A DNA stretch of 64,000 nucleotides, taken from the NCBI RefSeq assembly GCF_900113185.1, contig NZ_FOZD01000001.1, positions 310,001 through 374,000 on the forward strand. Direction: 5' to 3'. The stretch's first letter is position 1. Each line of letters begins with the position of its first letter. The notes under the pieces are model-generated. The model saw nothing but the letters and a program-made list of their open reading frames with translations. It did no database searches and was not told the DNA's origin. This DNA comes from Agromyces sp. CF514 (GTDB lineage: Bacteria > Actinomycetota > Actinomycetes > Actinomycetales > Microbacteriaceae). The position numbers were made by a program, and so were the translations under genes. Below, one piece after another: positions 42,926-51,211 of the stretch.

Positions 42926-44101
42926 ATGTACGGATCGGTGAAGTCGCAACTGCAGGCGGAGCTCGACGAGATCGAGCAGGCCGGCCTGACCAAGCGCGAG
43001 CGGGGCATCCTCGGCCCGCAGTCGTCGGAGGTGTCGGTCGCCGGGCAGGAGGTGCTGAACTTCTGCGCCAACAACTACCTCGGCCTCGCCAACGACCCCC
43101 GCATCGTCGCGGCCGCGCACCGCGGACTCGACGAATGGGGCTACGGCATGGCCAGCGTGCGCTTCATCTGCGGCACGCAGGAGCAGCACCTCGAGCTCGA
43201 ACGGCGCGTGTCCGAGTTCCTCGGCTACGACGACACGATCCTGTTCTCGTCGTGCTTCGACGCGAACGGCGGCGTGTTCGAGACCCTCTTCGGCCCCGAC
43301 GACGCCATCATCTCCGACGAGCTGAACCACGCGTCGATCATCGACGGCATCCGCCTCTCGAAGGCGCGCCGGTACCGGTACCGGAACCGCGACCTGGCCG
43401 ACCTCGAGGTGCGCCTGGCCGAGGCATCCGATGCCCGTCGCCGGGTCATCGTCACCGACGGCGTCTTCTCGATGGACGGCTACATCCCGCCGCTCGCCGA
43501 GATCTGCGACCTCGCCGACCGCTACGACGCGCTCGTGTTCGTCGACGACTCGCACGCCGTCGGGTTCGTGGGCGAGCACGGCCGCGGAACGCCAGAGCTG
43601 TGCGGCGTCGAAGGGCGCGTCGACATCACGACCGGCACCTTCGGCAAGGCGCTCGGCGGTGCATCCGGCGGCTACGTCGCGGCCAGGCAGGAGATCGTCG
43701 ACCTGCTGCGCCAGCGCGCGCGCCCGTACCTCTTCTCGAACACGCTCGCGCCCGCGATCGTCGCCGGCACGCTCGAGGCGCTGTCGCTGCTGGAGTCCTC
43801 GGGCGAGCTGCGGTCGCGCCTGAACGCGAACGCCGCGCTGTTCCGCGAGCTGATGACGGATGCCGCGTTCGACCTGCTGCCCGGCGAGCACGCCATCGTG
43901 CCGGTCATGTTCGGCGACGCCGTGATCACCTCGCGGGTCGCCGACGAACTCCAGAAGCGGGGCGTCTACGTGACGGCCTTCTCGTTCCCGGTGGTGCCGC
44001 GCGGGGCGGCGCGCATCCGCGTGCAGCTCTCGGCCGCACACTCCGAAGACGAGATCCGCCGGTGCGTCGAGGCCTTCATCGAGGCGCGGGCCGCGGTCTG
44101 A
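42926..44101 (+). CDS. kbl: Glycine C-acetyltransferase (2-amino-3-ketobutyrate CoA ligase)
   Basis: A 391-residue PLP enzyme of the alpha-oxoamine synthase family that cleaves 2-amino-3-ketobutyrate with CoA to glycine and acetyl-CoA. [14 protein letters not shown] is the N-terminal substrate region, [17 protein letters not shown] contains the PLP Asp and His, and the PLP lysine is K241 in [16 protein letters not shown]. The distinction from KAPA synthase rests on overall resemblance to Kbl and on tdh lying directly upstream. ATG 42926 follows CGGAGGTCCGCGC. It ends 12 bp before a REP-like inverted repeat that may act as terminator. Confidence 0.94.
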   Translation: MYGSVKSQLQAELDEIEQAGLTKRERGILGPQSSEVSVAGQEVLNFCANNYLGLANDPRIVAAAHRGLDEWGYGMASVRFICGTQEQHLELERRVSEFLGYDDTILFSSCFDANGGVFETLFGPDDAIISDELNHASIIDGIRLSKARRYRYRNRDLADLEVRLAEASDARRRVIVTDGVFSMDGYIPPLAEICDLADRYDALVFVDDSHAVGFVGEHGRGTPELCGVEGRVDITTGTFGKALGGASGGYVAARQEIVDLLRQRARPYLFSNTLAPAIVAGTLEALSLLESSGELRSRLNANAALFRELMTDAAFDLLPGEHAIVPVMFGDAVITSRVADELQKRGVYVTAFSFPVVPRGAARIRVQLSAAHSEDEIRRCVEAFIEARAAV

Positions 44102-44112
44102 GTGGTCGTCGA

Positions 44113-44212
44113 CCGCCGGTCGAGTAGGCGCGCCAGCGCCGTATCGAGGCCAGCGCCACCGCACGACTCATGCTGGTCTCGATACGCTCCTCCGTCGCTA
44201 CTCGACCGGCGG
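44113..44212. repeat. REP-like 100-bp inverted repeat
   Basis: Outer arms CCGCCGGTCGAGTAG (44113-44127) and CTACTCGACCGGCGG (44198-44212) are perfect complements. Inner arms GTATCGAGGCCAGC (44141-44154) and GCTGGTCTCGATAC (44172-44185) pair with one mismatch. It lies between the convergent kbl and SDR genes and can fold as one long stem. A related half-unit is at 27683-27716. Confidence 0.85.
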
Positions 44213-44219
44213 AAGGGCG

Positions 44220-44984
44220 TCAGCGCCCGCGCTCGCCGGCCCGCATCACGAGCGAGGCGGGTGCCAGCCGACTGAGTCCGACGAGCAGGCGGTAGCGCAG
44301 CGACGGCACCGAGACGCCCTTGCCGCGCGCCGCATCGCGCAGGCCCTCGGCGACCACCGTGCGTGCGTCGAGCCACATCCAGGCGGGCACTCCCTCCTTG
44401 CCGGGAGCCAGGCCCATGCGCTCGTGGAAGTTCGTGTGGGTGAAGCCGGGGCAGACGGCCGTCGTCGTGACCCCCTTCGCGCCGTACCTCGCGTTCGACC
44501 AGCGGCTGAAGCTGATGAGCCACCCCTTGCAGGCGCCGTACGTGCCCCGGGGGATGAAGCCCGCGACCGAGGCCACGTTCACGATGCGTCCGCGTCCGCG
44601 CGGCAGCATGTGCGCGAGCGCCGCGTGGCTCAGCCGCATGGGCACCTCGACGTGCAGGGCCAGGTGCTTCACCTCGTCGTCGAGGTCGTTAGAGGCGAAG
44701 TCGAGCGGCAGCCCGAAGCCGGCGTTGTTCACGAGCAGCTCGATGGGGCGCCCCGGGTCGGAGATGCGCGCGACCACCTTCGCGAGGTGGCGGCGCTTCA
44801 ACAGGTCGGCCGGAAGCACCTCGACGCCCACTCCGTACTTCGAGCGGATCCGGGCCGCGACCTCGTCGAGCGCCTCGCGGTCGCGGGCGACGAGCACGAG
44901 GTCGGCGCCGGTCATGGCGATCTGGCGGGCGAACTCGGCTCCGAGGCCCGAGCTCGCACCCGTGATGAGTGCGGTCTTCGGCAT
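44220..44984 (-). CDS. Short-chain dehydrogenase/reductase
   Basis: A 254-residue classical SDR. TGASSGLG (8-15) is the cofactor motif, NNAGFGLP the structural NAG motif, and the catalytic Ser/Tyr/Lys fall in NVASVAGFIPRGTYGACKGW. The C-terminal LRYRLLVGLSRLAPASLVMR is hydrophobic and basic, as in DltE/YdfG-like SDRs that act on lipid-like substrates. TAGGCT ends 7 nt before ATG 44984, so the message is probably leaderless, and the palindromic operator at 45012-45027 lies just upstream of that promoter. Divergent from the LacI gene. Confidence 0.86.
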   Translation of the reverse strand: MPKTALITGASSGLGAEFARQIAMTGADLVLVARDREALDEVAARIRSKYGVGVEVLPADLLKRRHLAKVVARISDPGRPIELLVNNAGFGLPLDFASNDLDDEVKHLALHVEVPMRLSHAALAHMLPRGRGRIVNVASVAGFIPRGTYGACKGWLISFSRWSNARYGAKGVTTTAVCPGFTHTNFHERMGLAPGKEGVPAWMWLDARTVVAEGLRDAARGKGVSVPSLRYRLLVGLSRLAPASLVMRAGERGR

Positions 44985-44991
44985 GGCGCCC

Positions 44992-44997
44992 AGCCTA
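44992..44997 (-). promoter_or_regulatory. Leaderless -10 element of the SDR gene
   Basis: TAGGCT on the minus strand ends 7 nt before ATG 44984; the operator at 45012-45027 covers the -35 position. Confidence 0.55.
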
Positions 44998-45011
44998 GAG
45001 GCCGGTTGCAT

Positions 45012-45027
45012 CTCGAATCGATTCGAG
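45012..45027. promoter_or_regulatory. LacI-type operator between SDR and lacI-like genes
   Basis: CTCGAATCGATTCGAG is a perfect 16-bp palindrome centred on CG. A TATGAT hexamer (45039-45044) follows toward the LacI gene. The core TCGAATCGATTCGA recurs at 35785-35798 in front of the MFS gene. Confidence 0.8.
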
Positions 45028-45091
45028 GTGGATGACCTATGATCGGGCGTATCGGCGAGCCCGCCGACCAGCCAACCGAGGATGCCCGAGC

Positions 45092-46195
45092 ATGTCCGAG
45101 TCCGCCCGACCGACCCTGTCCGACGTCGCGGCGCGCGCCGGCGTCTCGGCCTCGACGGCCTCGCTCGCCTTCAGCGGATCCGGACCCGTCTCCGACGCGA
45201 CGAAGCAGCGCGTGCTCGCCGCGGCCGCCGAACTCGGCTACGCCGGCCCCGATCCTCGTGCCCGCTCGCTGCGCCGCGGACGCTCGGGCATCGTGGGCGT
45301 CGTGCTCGAGCAGCGCGTTCGCACGGCGTTCCTCGACCCGGTGAAGATCCAGATGCTCGACGGCATCACCGAGGGCATCGCGCCGCTCGGCGCCGGACTG
45401 CTGCTGCTCACCGACGTGGGCGCCGTCGACCTGCCGCTCGTCGACACTACCGGCGGAGTCCCCGCGACCCCGGCCCTGAGCGTCGAGAACGCCCCGGTCG
45501 ACGCCGTCGTGCTCATCGGCTGCAGCCCCCGGCTCAGCCAGACCGTCGCGGCCCTGCGCCGCCGCGGCATCCCGACGGTCGCCATCGAGGGCGCCGCGGG
45601 CTCCGACATCCCCGAGATCTCGATCGACAACCGCGATGCGACCCGTCGAGGAGCCCAGCACCTGCGCGACCTCGGGCACACGGATGCCGCGATCGTCACG
45701 CTCCCGCTCGACCCCGCCCGCACCCGCGGCCCCCTGACCCAGGCGCTCGAGGCCGGCAGCACGTCGGACACCGCGAGCGAGCGCCTGCGCGGCGCGCGCG
45801 AGGTGTTCCCGCACGCGACCGGACGCGCGGCCGCCGCGAGCTCGATCGAGGAGGGCCTCGAGGCCGGCCGAGTGCTGCTCGCCGACCCGGCGAACCGCCC
45901 GACCGCGATCATCGCGCAGAGCGACCTGCTCGCCGCCGGCGTGCTGCAGGCCGCCGAGGAGCTCGGCGTCGCCGTGCCCGCCGAGGTCAGCGTGCTCGGG
46001 TTCGACGGCATCCGCGTCGACGGGCTGCAGCACGACCTCACGACGCTCGTGCAGCCGTCGGTCGCGAAGGGGCGTGCGGCCGGCGAGGCCGTCGTGCGCA
46101 TGCTCGCCGACGACGACGGCGAGCCCCCCGCATCGCGCTGCTTCACGAGCGTGCTGCACGTGGGCGAGACCACGGCTCCGCCGCGCGCCGGCTGA
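45092..46195 (+). CDS. LacI family transcriptional regulator
   Basis: A 367-residue repressor: helix-turn-helix TLSDVAARAGVSASTASLAF (residues 8-27), hinge region KQRVLAAAAELGYAGPDPRA, then a two-lobe effector domain (about 62-350) with VLGFDGIRVDGLQHDLTTL near the end. It is somewhat longer than typical because of an insert (about 115-130, VDTTGGVPATPALSVEN). It diverges from the SDR gene across a perfect palindrome, so autoregulation and control of the SDR are likely; the identical operator core before the MFS gene suggests a third target. Effector unknown. Confidence 0.88.
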   Translation: MSESARPTLSDVAARAGVSASTASLAFSGSGPVSDATKQRVLAAAAELGYAGPDPRARSLRRGRSGIVGVVLEQRVRTAFLDPVKIQMLDGITEGIAPLGAGLLLLTDVGAVDLPLVDTTGGVPATPALSVENAPVDAVVLIGCSPRLSQTVAALRRRGIPTVAIEGAAGSDIPEISIDNRDATRRGAQHLRDLGHTDAAIVTLPLDPARTRGPLTQALEAGSTSDTASERLRGAREVFPHATGRAAAASSIEEGLEAGRVLLADPANRPTAIIAQSDLLAAGVLQAAEELGVAVPAEVSVLGFDGIRVDGLQHDLTTLVQPSVAKGRAAGEAVVRMLADDDGEPPASRCFTSVLHVGETTAPPRAG

Positions 46196-46318
46196 TCGGC
46201 TGCCGCGTACACCGCGACATCAGGCAACCGGCGCCGATTCAGGCGCCGATCCGCGAGCACTGCCTGAGCTGCCGCCGACCGCCTGAAACCGCGCCGCCGG
46301 GTGACCGTCACGCCGTGC

Positions 46319-47662
46319 TCAGGAGGTGACGCCGGTCACCATCCACGCCGCGCCGCGAGCGCGCAGCGACAGCGTCACCGTGCGGGCGGCGAGGTAGCCG
46401 ATGGCGAACGCCGCCGTGAGCAGCGCGAGCGAGGTCGCACTCGGCAGGCCCGCGGCATCCGCCCACCAGATCGTGCCGAGCGCGAGCGGCACGAACGCGG
46501 CGAGGTTCACGAGGCCGGTCCAGGCGAGGTAGCGTGCGTCGCCCGCGCCGATCAGCACGCCGTCGAGCACGAACACGAGCCCGCCGAGCGGAGCCGAGAG
46601 CCCGAGCACGACGAGCGAGGGCGGCAGCAGCGCCGCGACCTCGGCCGATGACGTGAACACGGCGGGCAGCACCCACGCGGTCGCGACGACGAGCGCGCCG
46701 AGCACGACGCCCGAGATGACGCCCCACTGCACGCAGCGGCGCAGCACCGCCCGCACCTGCGCGACGTCGCCCTCGCCGAGCCCCTTGCCGATGAGCGCCT
46801 GCGCGGCGATCGCGAGCGCGTCGAGCGCGAACCCGAGCGTGAAGTAGATCGTGATGGCCACCTGATAGGCCGCGAGTTCGTCGGGTCCGAGCGAGGTCGC
46901 CGCCCACGTCGCGAGCAGCAGCGCCGCTCGCAGGCTCAGCGTGCGCAGGAACAGCCAGCCGCCCGAGGCAGCACCCCGCAGCACGCCTGCGTGGTGCGGC
47001 CACGGGCTCGCACCCACGCGCATGGTGTGCCGCGCGATCACGACGACGTAGACGAGCACCATGCCCCATTGGGCGATGACCGTGCCCACCGCCGAACCTG
47101 CGATGCCGAGCCCCAGGCCGTAGATGAAGACGAAGTTCAGGGCGATGTTCGCCGTGAACCCGATGCCCGCGACCCACAGCGGGGTGGTCGTGTCCTGCAG
47201 GCCGCGCAGCAGGCCGGTGGCCGCGAACACGAGCAGCATCGCGGGCAGGCCGAGCATCGAGATCGAGAGGTACGCGGATGCCGCGGCCGACACCTCTGCC
47301 GAGGCGCCGAACACGCCGACGAGCCACGGGGTCGCGAACCATCCGAGCACCGCGAGCACGGCGCCGAGCCCGGCCGCGAGCCACAGGCCGTCGACGCCCG
47401 CCGACACCGCCGCCCGCTCGTCGCCCGCGCCGAGGCGCCGCGCGACCATCGGCGTCGTCGCGTACGCGAGGAACACCATGAGCCCGATGATCGTCTGCAG
47501 CACCGCGCTCGCGATGCCGAGGCCCGCGAGCGGCGTCGCACCGAGGTGTCCGACCATCGCCGTGTCGGCGAGCAGGAACAGCGGCTCGGCGATGAGCGCG
47601 CCGAGCGCAGGCACGGCCAGTCGCAGGATGTCGCGGTCGACCGTGCTCGTCGGTCCGCTCAT
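46319..47662 (-). CDS. MATE family efflux transporter (DinF-like)
   Basis: A 447-residue, twelve-helix MATE protein. The N-terminal ILRLAVPALGALIAEPLFLLADTAMVG and the repeat GLLRGLQDTTTPLWVAGIG identify the DinF branch, which exports cationic or oxidised compounds using Na+ or H+. No substrate can be assigned. Its ATG overlaps the stop of the YccF gene by four bases (ATGA), so the two are translationally coupled and the YccF-like protein is the upstream partner. The gap downstream to the LacI gene (123 bp) shows nothing notable. Confidence 0.9.
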   Translation of the reverse strand: MSGPTSTVDRDILRLAVPALGALIAEPLFLLADTAMVGHLGATPLAGLGIASAVLQTIIGLMVFLAYATTPMVARRLGAGDERAAVSAGVDGLWLAAGLGAVLAVLGWFATPWLVGVFGASAEVSAAASAYLSISMLGLPAMLLVFAATGLLRGLQDTTTPLWVAGIGFTANIALNFVFIYGLGLGIAGSAVGTVIAQWGMVLVYVVVIARHTMRVGASPWPHHAGVLRGAASGGWLFLRTLSLRAALLLATWAATSLGPDELAAYQVAITIYFTLGFALDALAIAAQALIGKGLGEGDVAQVRAVLRRCVQWGVISGVVLGALVVATAWVLPAVFTSSAEVAALLPPSLVVLGLSAPLGGLVFVLDGVLIGAGDARYLAWTGLVNLAAFVPLALGTIWWADAAGLPSATSLALLTAAFAIGYLAARTVTLSLRARGAAWMVTGVTS

Positions 47663-48033
47663 CGGATGTCGACGATCTCCTTGCCCAGCGGCGCGAGCGA
47701 GACCGGGATCAGCTTGAAGTCGGCGATGCCGAGCGGGATGCCGATGATCGTGATGCAGAGCAGCACTCCCGAGACCAGGTGGGCGAGGGCGAGCCACCAC
47801 CCGGCCAGGAGGAACCAGATCACGTTGCCGATGAACGACCACGCACCGCTCGTGGGCTTCGAGACGACCGTGCGGCCGAACGGCCAGAGCGCGTACAGGC
47901 CGATGCGGAACGACGCGATGCCCCACGGGATCGTCACGATGAGCACGCACATGACGACGCCGGCCAGCAGGTAGCCCACGAACAGCCAGAAGCCCGAGAG
48001 CACGAGCCAGATGATGTTGAGCACGGTCGACAT
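47659..48033 (-). CDS. YccF domain membrane protein
   Basis: A 124-residue protein of the YccF (DUF307) family with two YccF repeats: NIIWLVLSGFWLFVGYLLAGVV and NVIWFLLAGWWLALAHLVSGVL, each followed by a TIPWGIASFRIG / GIPLGIADFKL loop. Four membrane segments are expected. The family is widespread but its function is unknown. ATG 48033 was chosen over an upstream in-frame TTG. Its gene overlaps the MATE gene by four bases. Confidence 0.87.
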   Translation of the reverse strand: MSTVLNIIWLVLSGFWLFVGYLLAGVVMCVLIVTIPWGIASFRIGLYALWPFGRTVVSKPTSGAWSFIGNVIWFLLAGWWLALAHLVSGVLLCITIIGIPLGIADFKLIPVSLAPLGKEIVDIR

Positions 48034-48095
48034 GAGCCGATTCAATCAGGTCCGGGCGGCGAGGGCGCCCCCGACGAGGGCTGCGCGGCACCCGC

Positions 48096-49169
48096 TCACG
48101 TCGGTGGCTTCTGGCCGTCGTCGGTCGCCTGCTCGAACGCGCGTTCCCACTCCTGCAGCTCGGCGCGCTTGCCGACGAGTCCGTCGAGCGAGACCTGGAA
48201 GTGCAGCCCGCGGCGCGCGTTGACCTGCCTGATGTTCTGCACGAGGTCGTCCGAGACCGCCGTTACCGCGTTGCGCACCTCGCGGACGCGCTCGTCGGGG
48301 TCGTCCCAGAGCTGCGGGTGGGTGAGGATGTCGAGCAGGTAGTCGCGGTCGAGGGCTCCGGTGAGCCTGCGGAGCGTGGCGTCGAGCTCGATCGCCGCGA
48401 GCCCCCGTTGGTCGGCACCGCTGCGCTGGTCGAGTCGGGCGAAGAGCTCCTCGACGTTGACCGCGATCGCGGCGATCTCCGTCGACGTCTGCGCGGCGAC
48501 CTGGTTGCCCGCCGCCCCGACCTGCCCGTAGGCGGTCGAGAGCGACCGCAGCGTCGCGACGTGCTGCCGGATCGGGTCGGGCAGCCGGCCGTCACGTGCA
48601 CCGATCGCGCCGCGGCGCCGACGGGCGCGGATCACGCCGAACGCGGTCGCCGCACCGGCGGCGAGCACCGCGGCCGTGATCGCGAGCCCGAGCACGAGGC
48701 CGCCGGCACCGCCGCCTCCGTCCGATCCGGATGCCGCGGGCTCGGCGGCCTGCACCTCTTGAACCGTTGTGGTGAGAGCTGCCTCGACGCTGTCCGAGTT
48801 CTCCTCGGCGACGTTGGCGATTCGCAGCGCCTCATCGACTGGCAATGCGAGCGATGCCGCTGAGAGGTTTCCGTCGATCGACACGATGATCGTGTCGTAC
48901 CCGGTCTTCGGAACGAGTTCGCGAGCGATCTCGACTCCAGTAGCTCCGCCGTCGTCGGCAAACGGCGACAGCACCGCCACTCCGATCGAGTCGCTCCCGA
49001 TCAGACTGGTGAGTTGCGCCTGCAGTGCCTGTGAGTCGACGTCGGTCGCGTCGGGCGCGACGTACACCGTCGAGGTCGACAGCGCTTGCACGGCGTCGTC
49101 GATGTACCCGTCGGCGGCGACGATCAGCGGCGCTGCGGCGACGGCGGCTGGAGCGGTGGCGTGAGGCAT
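48096..49169 (-). CDS. Single-pass membrane protein partner of the VWA lipoprotein
   Basis: A 357-residue protein in three parts: an N-terminal about 135-residue alpha/beta domain (ADGYIDDAVQALSTSTVYVAPDATDVD... GVAVLSPFADDGG... YDTIIVSIDGNLSAAS) that recalls TPM/Rv1476-type domains, a Gly-rich linker and one membrane helix (about 150-172, LVLGLAITAAVLAAGAATAFGVI) with an Arg cluster on the inside, and a long helical cytoplasmic region (about 190-357). No signal peptide is obvious, although MPHATAPAAVAAAPLIVAA could be a weak one. It begins 8 bp after the VWA gene stop, in the same operon. Function unknown. Confidence 0.75.
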   Translation of the reverse strand: MPHATAPAAVAAAPLIVAADGYIDDAVQALSTSTVYVAPDATDVDSQALQAQLTSLIGSDSIGVAVLSPFADDGGATGVEIARELVPKTGYDTIIVSIDGNLSAASLALPVDEALRIANVAEENSDSVEAALTTTVQEVQAAEPAASGSDGGGGAGGLVLGLAITAAVLAAGAATAFGVIRARRRRGAIGARDGRLPDPIRQHVATLRSLSTAYGQVGAAGNQVAAQTSTEIAAIAVNVEELFARLDQRSGADQRGLAAIELDATLRRLTGALDRDYLLDILTHPQLWDDPDERVREVRNAVTAVSDDLVQNIRQVNARRGLHFQVSLDGLVGKRAELQEWERAFEQATDDGQKPPT

Positions 49170-49177
49170 CCGTCGCC

Positions 49178-51049
49178 CTAGAAGTTGTTGATGACCGAGG
49201 CGAACACGAGGTCGATCTTGGCCGGGTCGGAGGCGTCGAACCACTGCCCGCCGGTCGCCTCGGCGATGCGCTGGAGCGCACCGGTGTCGGCGCCCTCGCC
49301 GTACGCGATCGGGAAGATGCGCACCGGGGCGTCGTCGCCGCCCTCGCCGCTCGCCTTGCCGATCTTCGCGATGAGCGAGTCGATCGAGATCGACGAATCG
49401 GTGTCCTGGCCGTCGGAGAGCACGACGATCGCGTTGATGCGGCCGGGCTCGGCGCGCGCGCTCATCTCGTCGTACGCGGCCGCGACCGCGTCGTAGAGCG
49501 GCGTGCCCTGCCGGTTCGCGTAGCGGAGGTCGGCGATCGACGAGCTCAGCGTCTCGCCGTCGGAACCGAGCGGTGCGACGCCGCGGAGCTCGAGGAGGTT
49601 CTTGCCGGCCGCGGACTCGACGTCGGTCGTGAACGCCCACACACCGATCTCGTCGGTCGGGCGGAAGTGGCCGAGGGTGGCCTGGGCGCCCTCGATCGCA
49701 CCGTCGAGGCGGGACCTGCCGTCGCCGATCGGCTCGTCCATCGAACCCGAGATGTCGATGACCTCGAGCACCGAAGAGGGCTTGCGGATCTGCGCCCACT
49801 GGTCGAGTGCCGCCGAGACGACGTCGACGGCGGGGCGGGGCAGCGTGATCGCGGGGCCCGCCGGGTCGACGCCGAACCGCTCGGTGAACAGGTTGCCGAG
49901 CGGCACCGAGTCGTCGAGCGGGCGGAAGCCGTACTGGGGCAGGATCTGCTGAGCCGGCTCGGTGGCGAGGAAGTCGATGAACGCCGCGCCCGCGGTCGCC
50001 TGTGCCGGGGTCACCCAGTCGGCGCCGAGTATCGTCACCGGGTTGTCCGACCAGATCGAGCCGCCAGACGGGTACACCGCGACGAGCTTCTCCTTGGGCG
50101 GGGTGAGCGTCTCGCCGGGTTCGACGGTGTGCGAGTCGGGGTTGCCCTGGTTGTAGTTCAGCAGCGACGTCTCCTCGAGCGCGACCGCCGAGACGTAGCC
50201 GGAGCCGCCCGAGCCGTTCTGCGTCTCGTCGTAGAGGGTCGTGAGCACCTTGCCGGTCGTGTCGCCGTAGTGGATCACGCACTCCTCGAACACGCGCGAG
50301 AACTCCTCGGCAGCTGCGACGTCGTCGGCCGTGAGATCGGCCGTCTTGCCGGATGCCTCGTACGACTGCATCAGGATCGCCGAGAGCCCGGTGGTCGACG
50401 TGTTCGGGTTCGTCTTCGAGATCTTGAACGAGCCCCAGATCGGCTTGCCCACGCTGCCCCAGCCCGCGGGGTCGGCGCACAGCTGCTCGAAGTCGCCGAT
50501 GCCGATCTCGGCGTCGGGCCAACCGAGCGCCTTCGCCATCGTCTCTGGCACCCCGAACACGACGGGCGTGTGCGTGAACGACACCGGCTCGCCCACCAGC
50601 GAGGGGGATGCCGCGGCGGCCACGCGCTCGGTCCACACCGTGGATGCCGGCGACCACAGGGTCGGCCAGCGGCGCGGGTCCTCATCGGGCCAGTCGCCGC
50701 CCGCCGTGAGGAAGCGCGTGGCATCACCCGAGGACACGTTCACGGGCCGCACGGTCGCGCACTCGTCGAGCGCCGCGTGCTCGGGCGACTCCTTGAACGC
50801 CTTGGCCAGCGCGTCGAGCATGTTGACCTTCTCGGACGAGGTCGCGACGACGACGCTCGTGCAGCCGTCGTCGACGAAGTCGCCGCCCTCGACGGTGCCC
50901 TGGTCGACGCCGTCGCCCCCGAACGTGCACGCGCTGAGGGCGATCGCCGCCACCGTCATGACCGACACCGCGAGCGACGCGCGCACGCCTCGCCTCGAGG
51001 TCGTCGGGAACGGTGGGCGGGCGGCCGTGCGCCGCGGAACGGGTGCCAT
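49178..51049 (-). CDS. Substrate-binding and VWA domain lipoprotein
   Basis: A 623-residue surface lipoprotein: signal peptide with lipobox ALSAC (C41), a solute-binding-protein-like domain (about 60-390, with ADWVTPAQATAGAAFIDFLA near its end) and a C-terminal von Willebrand factor A domain (about 425-620). The MIDAS motif DxSxS is intact as DISGSMDE (D432), with TPLYDAVAAAYDEM and VVLSDGQDTDSS as the other metal-contact loops. VWA domains bind protein ligands through Mg2+. It is followed after 8 bp by the membrane partner gene. Such proteins occur near TelA/tellurite-type genes in other actinobacteria, but none is visible here. Confidence 0.85.
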   Translation of the reverse strand: MAPVPRRTAARPPFPTTSRRGVRASLAVSVMTVAAIALSACTFGGDGVDQGTVEGGDFVDDGCTSVVVATSSEKVNMLDALAKAFKESPEHAALDECATVRPVNVSSGDATRFLTAGGDWPDEDPRRWPTLWSPASTVWTERVAAAASPSLVGEPVSFTHTPVVFGVPETMAKALGWPDAEIGIGDFEQLCADPAGWGSVGKPIWGSFKISKTNPNTSTTGLSAILMQSYEASGKTADLTADDVAAAEEFSRVFEECVIHYGDTTGKVLTTLYDETQNGSGGSGYVSAVALEETSLLNYNQGNPDSHTVEPGETLTPPKEKLVAVYPSGGSIWSDNPVTILGADWVTPAQATAGAAFIDFLATEPAQQILPQYGFRPLDDSVPLGNLFTERFGVDPAGPAITLPRPAVDVVSAALDQWAQIRKPSSVLEVIDISGSMDEPIGDGRSRLDGAIEGAQATLGHFRPTDEIGVWAFTTDVESAAGKNLLELRGVAPLGSDGETLSSSIADLRYANRQGTPLYDAVAAAYDEMSARAEPGRINAIVVLSDGQDTDSSISIDSLIAKIGKASGEGGDDAPVRIFPIAYGEGADTGALQRIAEATGGQWFDASDPAKIDLVFASVINNF

Positions 51050-51198
51050 GGGAACAGGGTACGTCCCGCGGGCCCTCGCTTCACCCGCCGATGTCGGAGC
51101 AGCGCACGTCGGCACCGCGACGCCCGGTCCTGCATGGGCGGACGCTGCGAGTGCGCCATGAGTCGGGCCACCCGCATCCGCTCGTCGGAGCGTCCGCA

Positions 51199-51204
51199 TA
51201 GGGT
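51199..51204 (+). promoter_or_regulatory. Leaderless -10 element of the M13 peptidase gene
   Basis: TAGGGT ends 7 nt before ATG 51212; no ribosome-binding site follows. Confidence 0.55.
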
Positions 51205-51211
51205 GGAACGC

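Noticed and set aside
48096-51049. Tellurite/toxic-anion resistance locus
   Set aside because: VWA/binding-protein fusions can neighbour TelA-type genes, but no Ter or TelA protein is present in the window.
49025-51150. Open frame on the plus strand running into the M13 peptidase from upstream
   Set aside because: The upstream part is antisense to the VWA lipoprotein gene and compositionally biased; the peptidase starts at 51212 where its family N-terminus and promoter hexamer are.
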